Positions 63,261 to 64,000 of a DNA stretch of 64,000 bases are shown in pieces. Under the pieces are notes generated by a model. It made no database searches. It was not told the origin of the DNA and worked only from the letters and a program-made list of their open reading frames with translations. The translations under genes and the position numbers were made by a program. Source of the stretch: Acanthornis magna (Eukaryota; Chordata; Aves; Passeriformes; Acanthizidae); NCBI GenBank assembly GCA_036785705.1, contig JAWUZG010000005.1, forward strand, positions 4,888,501 to 4,952,500, read 5' to 3'. Numbering within the stretch: position 1 is the stretch's first letter; each line of letters starts with the position of its first letter.

Positions 63261-63473
63261 TCGCCCCGCGGGTCCCCGATGCACCCTGGCCCCCTCCTCG
63301 CTCCTTTTCCCTCCCTCCCTCCGTGACTCCTCGGAGCGTCCCCGAGGCTCCTCACGCGCTGTCTGGTGTTTTCCCCCTGTGTTTCCCCAGGACCTCCTGC
63401 TGGCAGCAGCGTTTGTCTCCGATGCGCAGTACAACAGGAATATTCCTTTTAAGACCTCCCCGGAGGCCGTCAG
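63232..63473 (+). CDS. First two coding exons of a probable two-pore channel (candidate TPCN3), partial
   Basis: Exon 63232..63252 encodes MAEAAAQ and is followed by a GTATCG donor. Exon 63391..63473 follows TTTCCCCAG, encodes DLLLAAAFVSDAQYNRNIPF and then KTSPEAV, and ends at AG/GTAAGG in phase 2. The ATG has a strong context (CGCCATGG). The second exon aligns by eye with the cytosolic N-terminus of two-pore channels (TPCN2 has a pattern F-x-x-D-A, x3, R-x-I, then basic). TPC3 is kept in birds and lost in humans, and I recall it lying near NPHP1. The rest of the gene is beyond the window. The splice structure is solid; the family call is probable and the paralogue tentative. Confidence 0.6.
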
Positions 63474-64000
63474 GTAAGGAGGGATGCGCCCACCCGCCCC
63501 AGCCACACCTCTGGAGAGCCAACCGCACCCGCGACCAAACAGCAGCAGCCAAAAAATGCCTGGGGTACTAAGAAGGGTGGGGTGGGTGGAGTGCCAAAAA
63601 CTGGATTTAAGCTGAAATGCATAAAATGGGTCTCAGTACATCTGTATGTTGAGGATGGGGAATGAAATTAAAGTTGTGTTTTGCTGGAGGGAAAAAAAAA
63701 AGCCAACGTAAAATCTTCCAAGCCTCTGTGGGAATGAAGAGTTTGGGAGGCTTGGTCAGCCCTCAGCTGTGTGGAAGGTGCTGGAGTAGCAGAACCAGAG
63801 GGCTGCACAGTTAAATTTTTTGTTTGTTTGTTTACTGTAATAAATATTCTATTATTTAACCCTTCTCTGAAAGGCAGTATAGTGCCCATCAGCTCTGAGA
63901 CTGATTTGGAAACAAATTGCCAAGCTCCTGGCTGGCAAAAATGTTTGTTTGCAACAGCATGTGCTGTTCTTCCAAGATGCGTTTGGTGATACCCTGGGGA
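63474..64000 (+). other. Intron 2 of the right-edge gene
   Basis: Sequence after the GTAAGG donor to the window end. No further exon is recognised. Confidence 0.5.

Overview
This window is nuclear DNA from a bird. The evidence is a split-gene vertebrate layout, several CR1 LINE tails (the dominant avian retroelement), GC-rich CpG-island promoters, and an intact gene that best fits TLR15, a Toll-like receptor known only from birds and reptiles. Assignments rest on reading the translations and on recalled vertebrate orthologues; no database search was run. The gene order suggests the bird counterpart of human 2p16 joined to 2q13 (chicken chromosome 3-like).

Layout, left to right. 1-6700 (+): last three coding exons and 3'UTR of PSME4 (proteasome activator PA200). 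11513-13033 (+): single-exon GPR75, preceded by a CR1 copy and a CpG island with chained uORFs. 16913-19534 (-): TLR15. 23553-30825 (-): all 14 coding exons of ERLEC1 (ER lectin), with an 18-bp G-rich minisatellite in intron 1 and one GC-AG intron. 33693-36928 (-): three-exon CHAC2, sharing a CpG island with ASB3. 37546-44112 (+): nine coding exons of ASB3. 44850-46887 (-): four-exon MALL. 48576-61073 (-): all 20 coding exons of NPHP1 (nephrocystin-1), with dense minisatellites in intron 1. 62161-62838: a 36-bp minisatellite with higher-order structure. 62945-63121 (-): the micropeptide gene MTLN. 63232 to beyond the right edge (+): the first two coding exons of a gene whose N-terminus resembles two-pore channels, probably TPCN3.

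The genes do not form an operon or pathway. ERLEC1 (ER quality control), PSME4 (proteasome) and ASB3 (ubiquitin ligase adaptor) all touch protein turnover, but this is ordinary conserved synteny. Exon junctions were chosen so that phases close; the reconstructed lengths (ERLEC1 499 aa, CHAC2 184, ASB3 536, MALL 153, NPHP1 677) match the families.

I found no convincing undescribed system. The best leads are the three ATGA-chained uORFs before GPR75, the G-quadruplex-prone VNTR in ERLEC1 intron 1, the higher-order minisatellite beside MTLN, the ERLEC1 GC-AG intron, and the candidate TPCN3.
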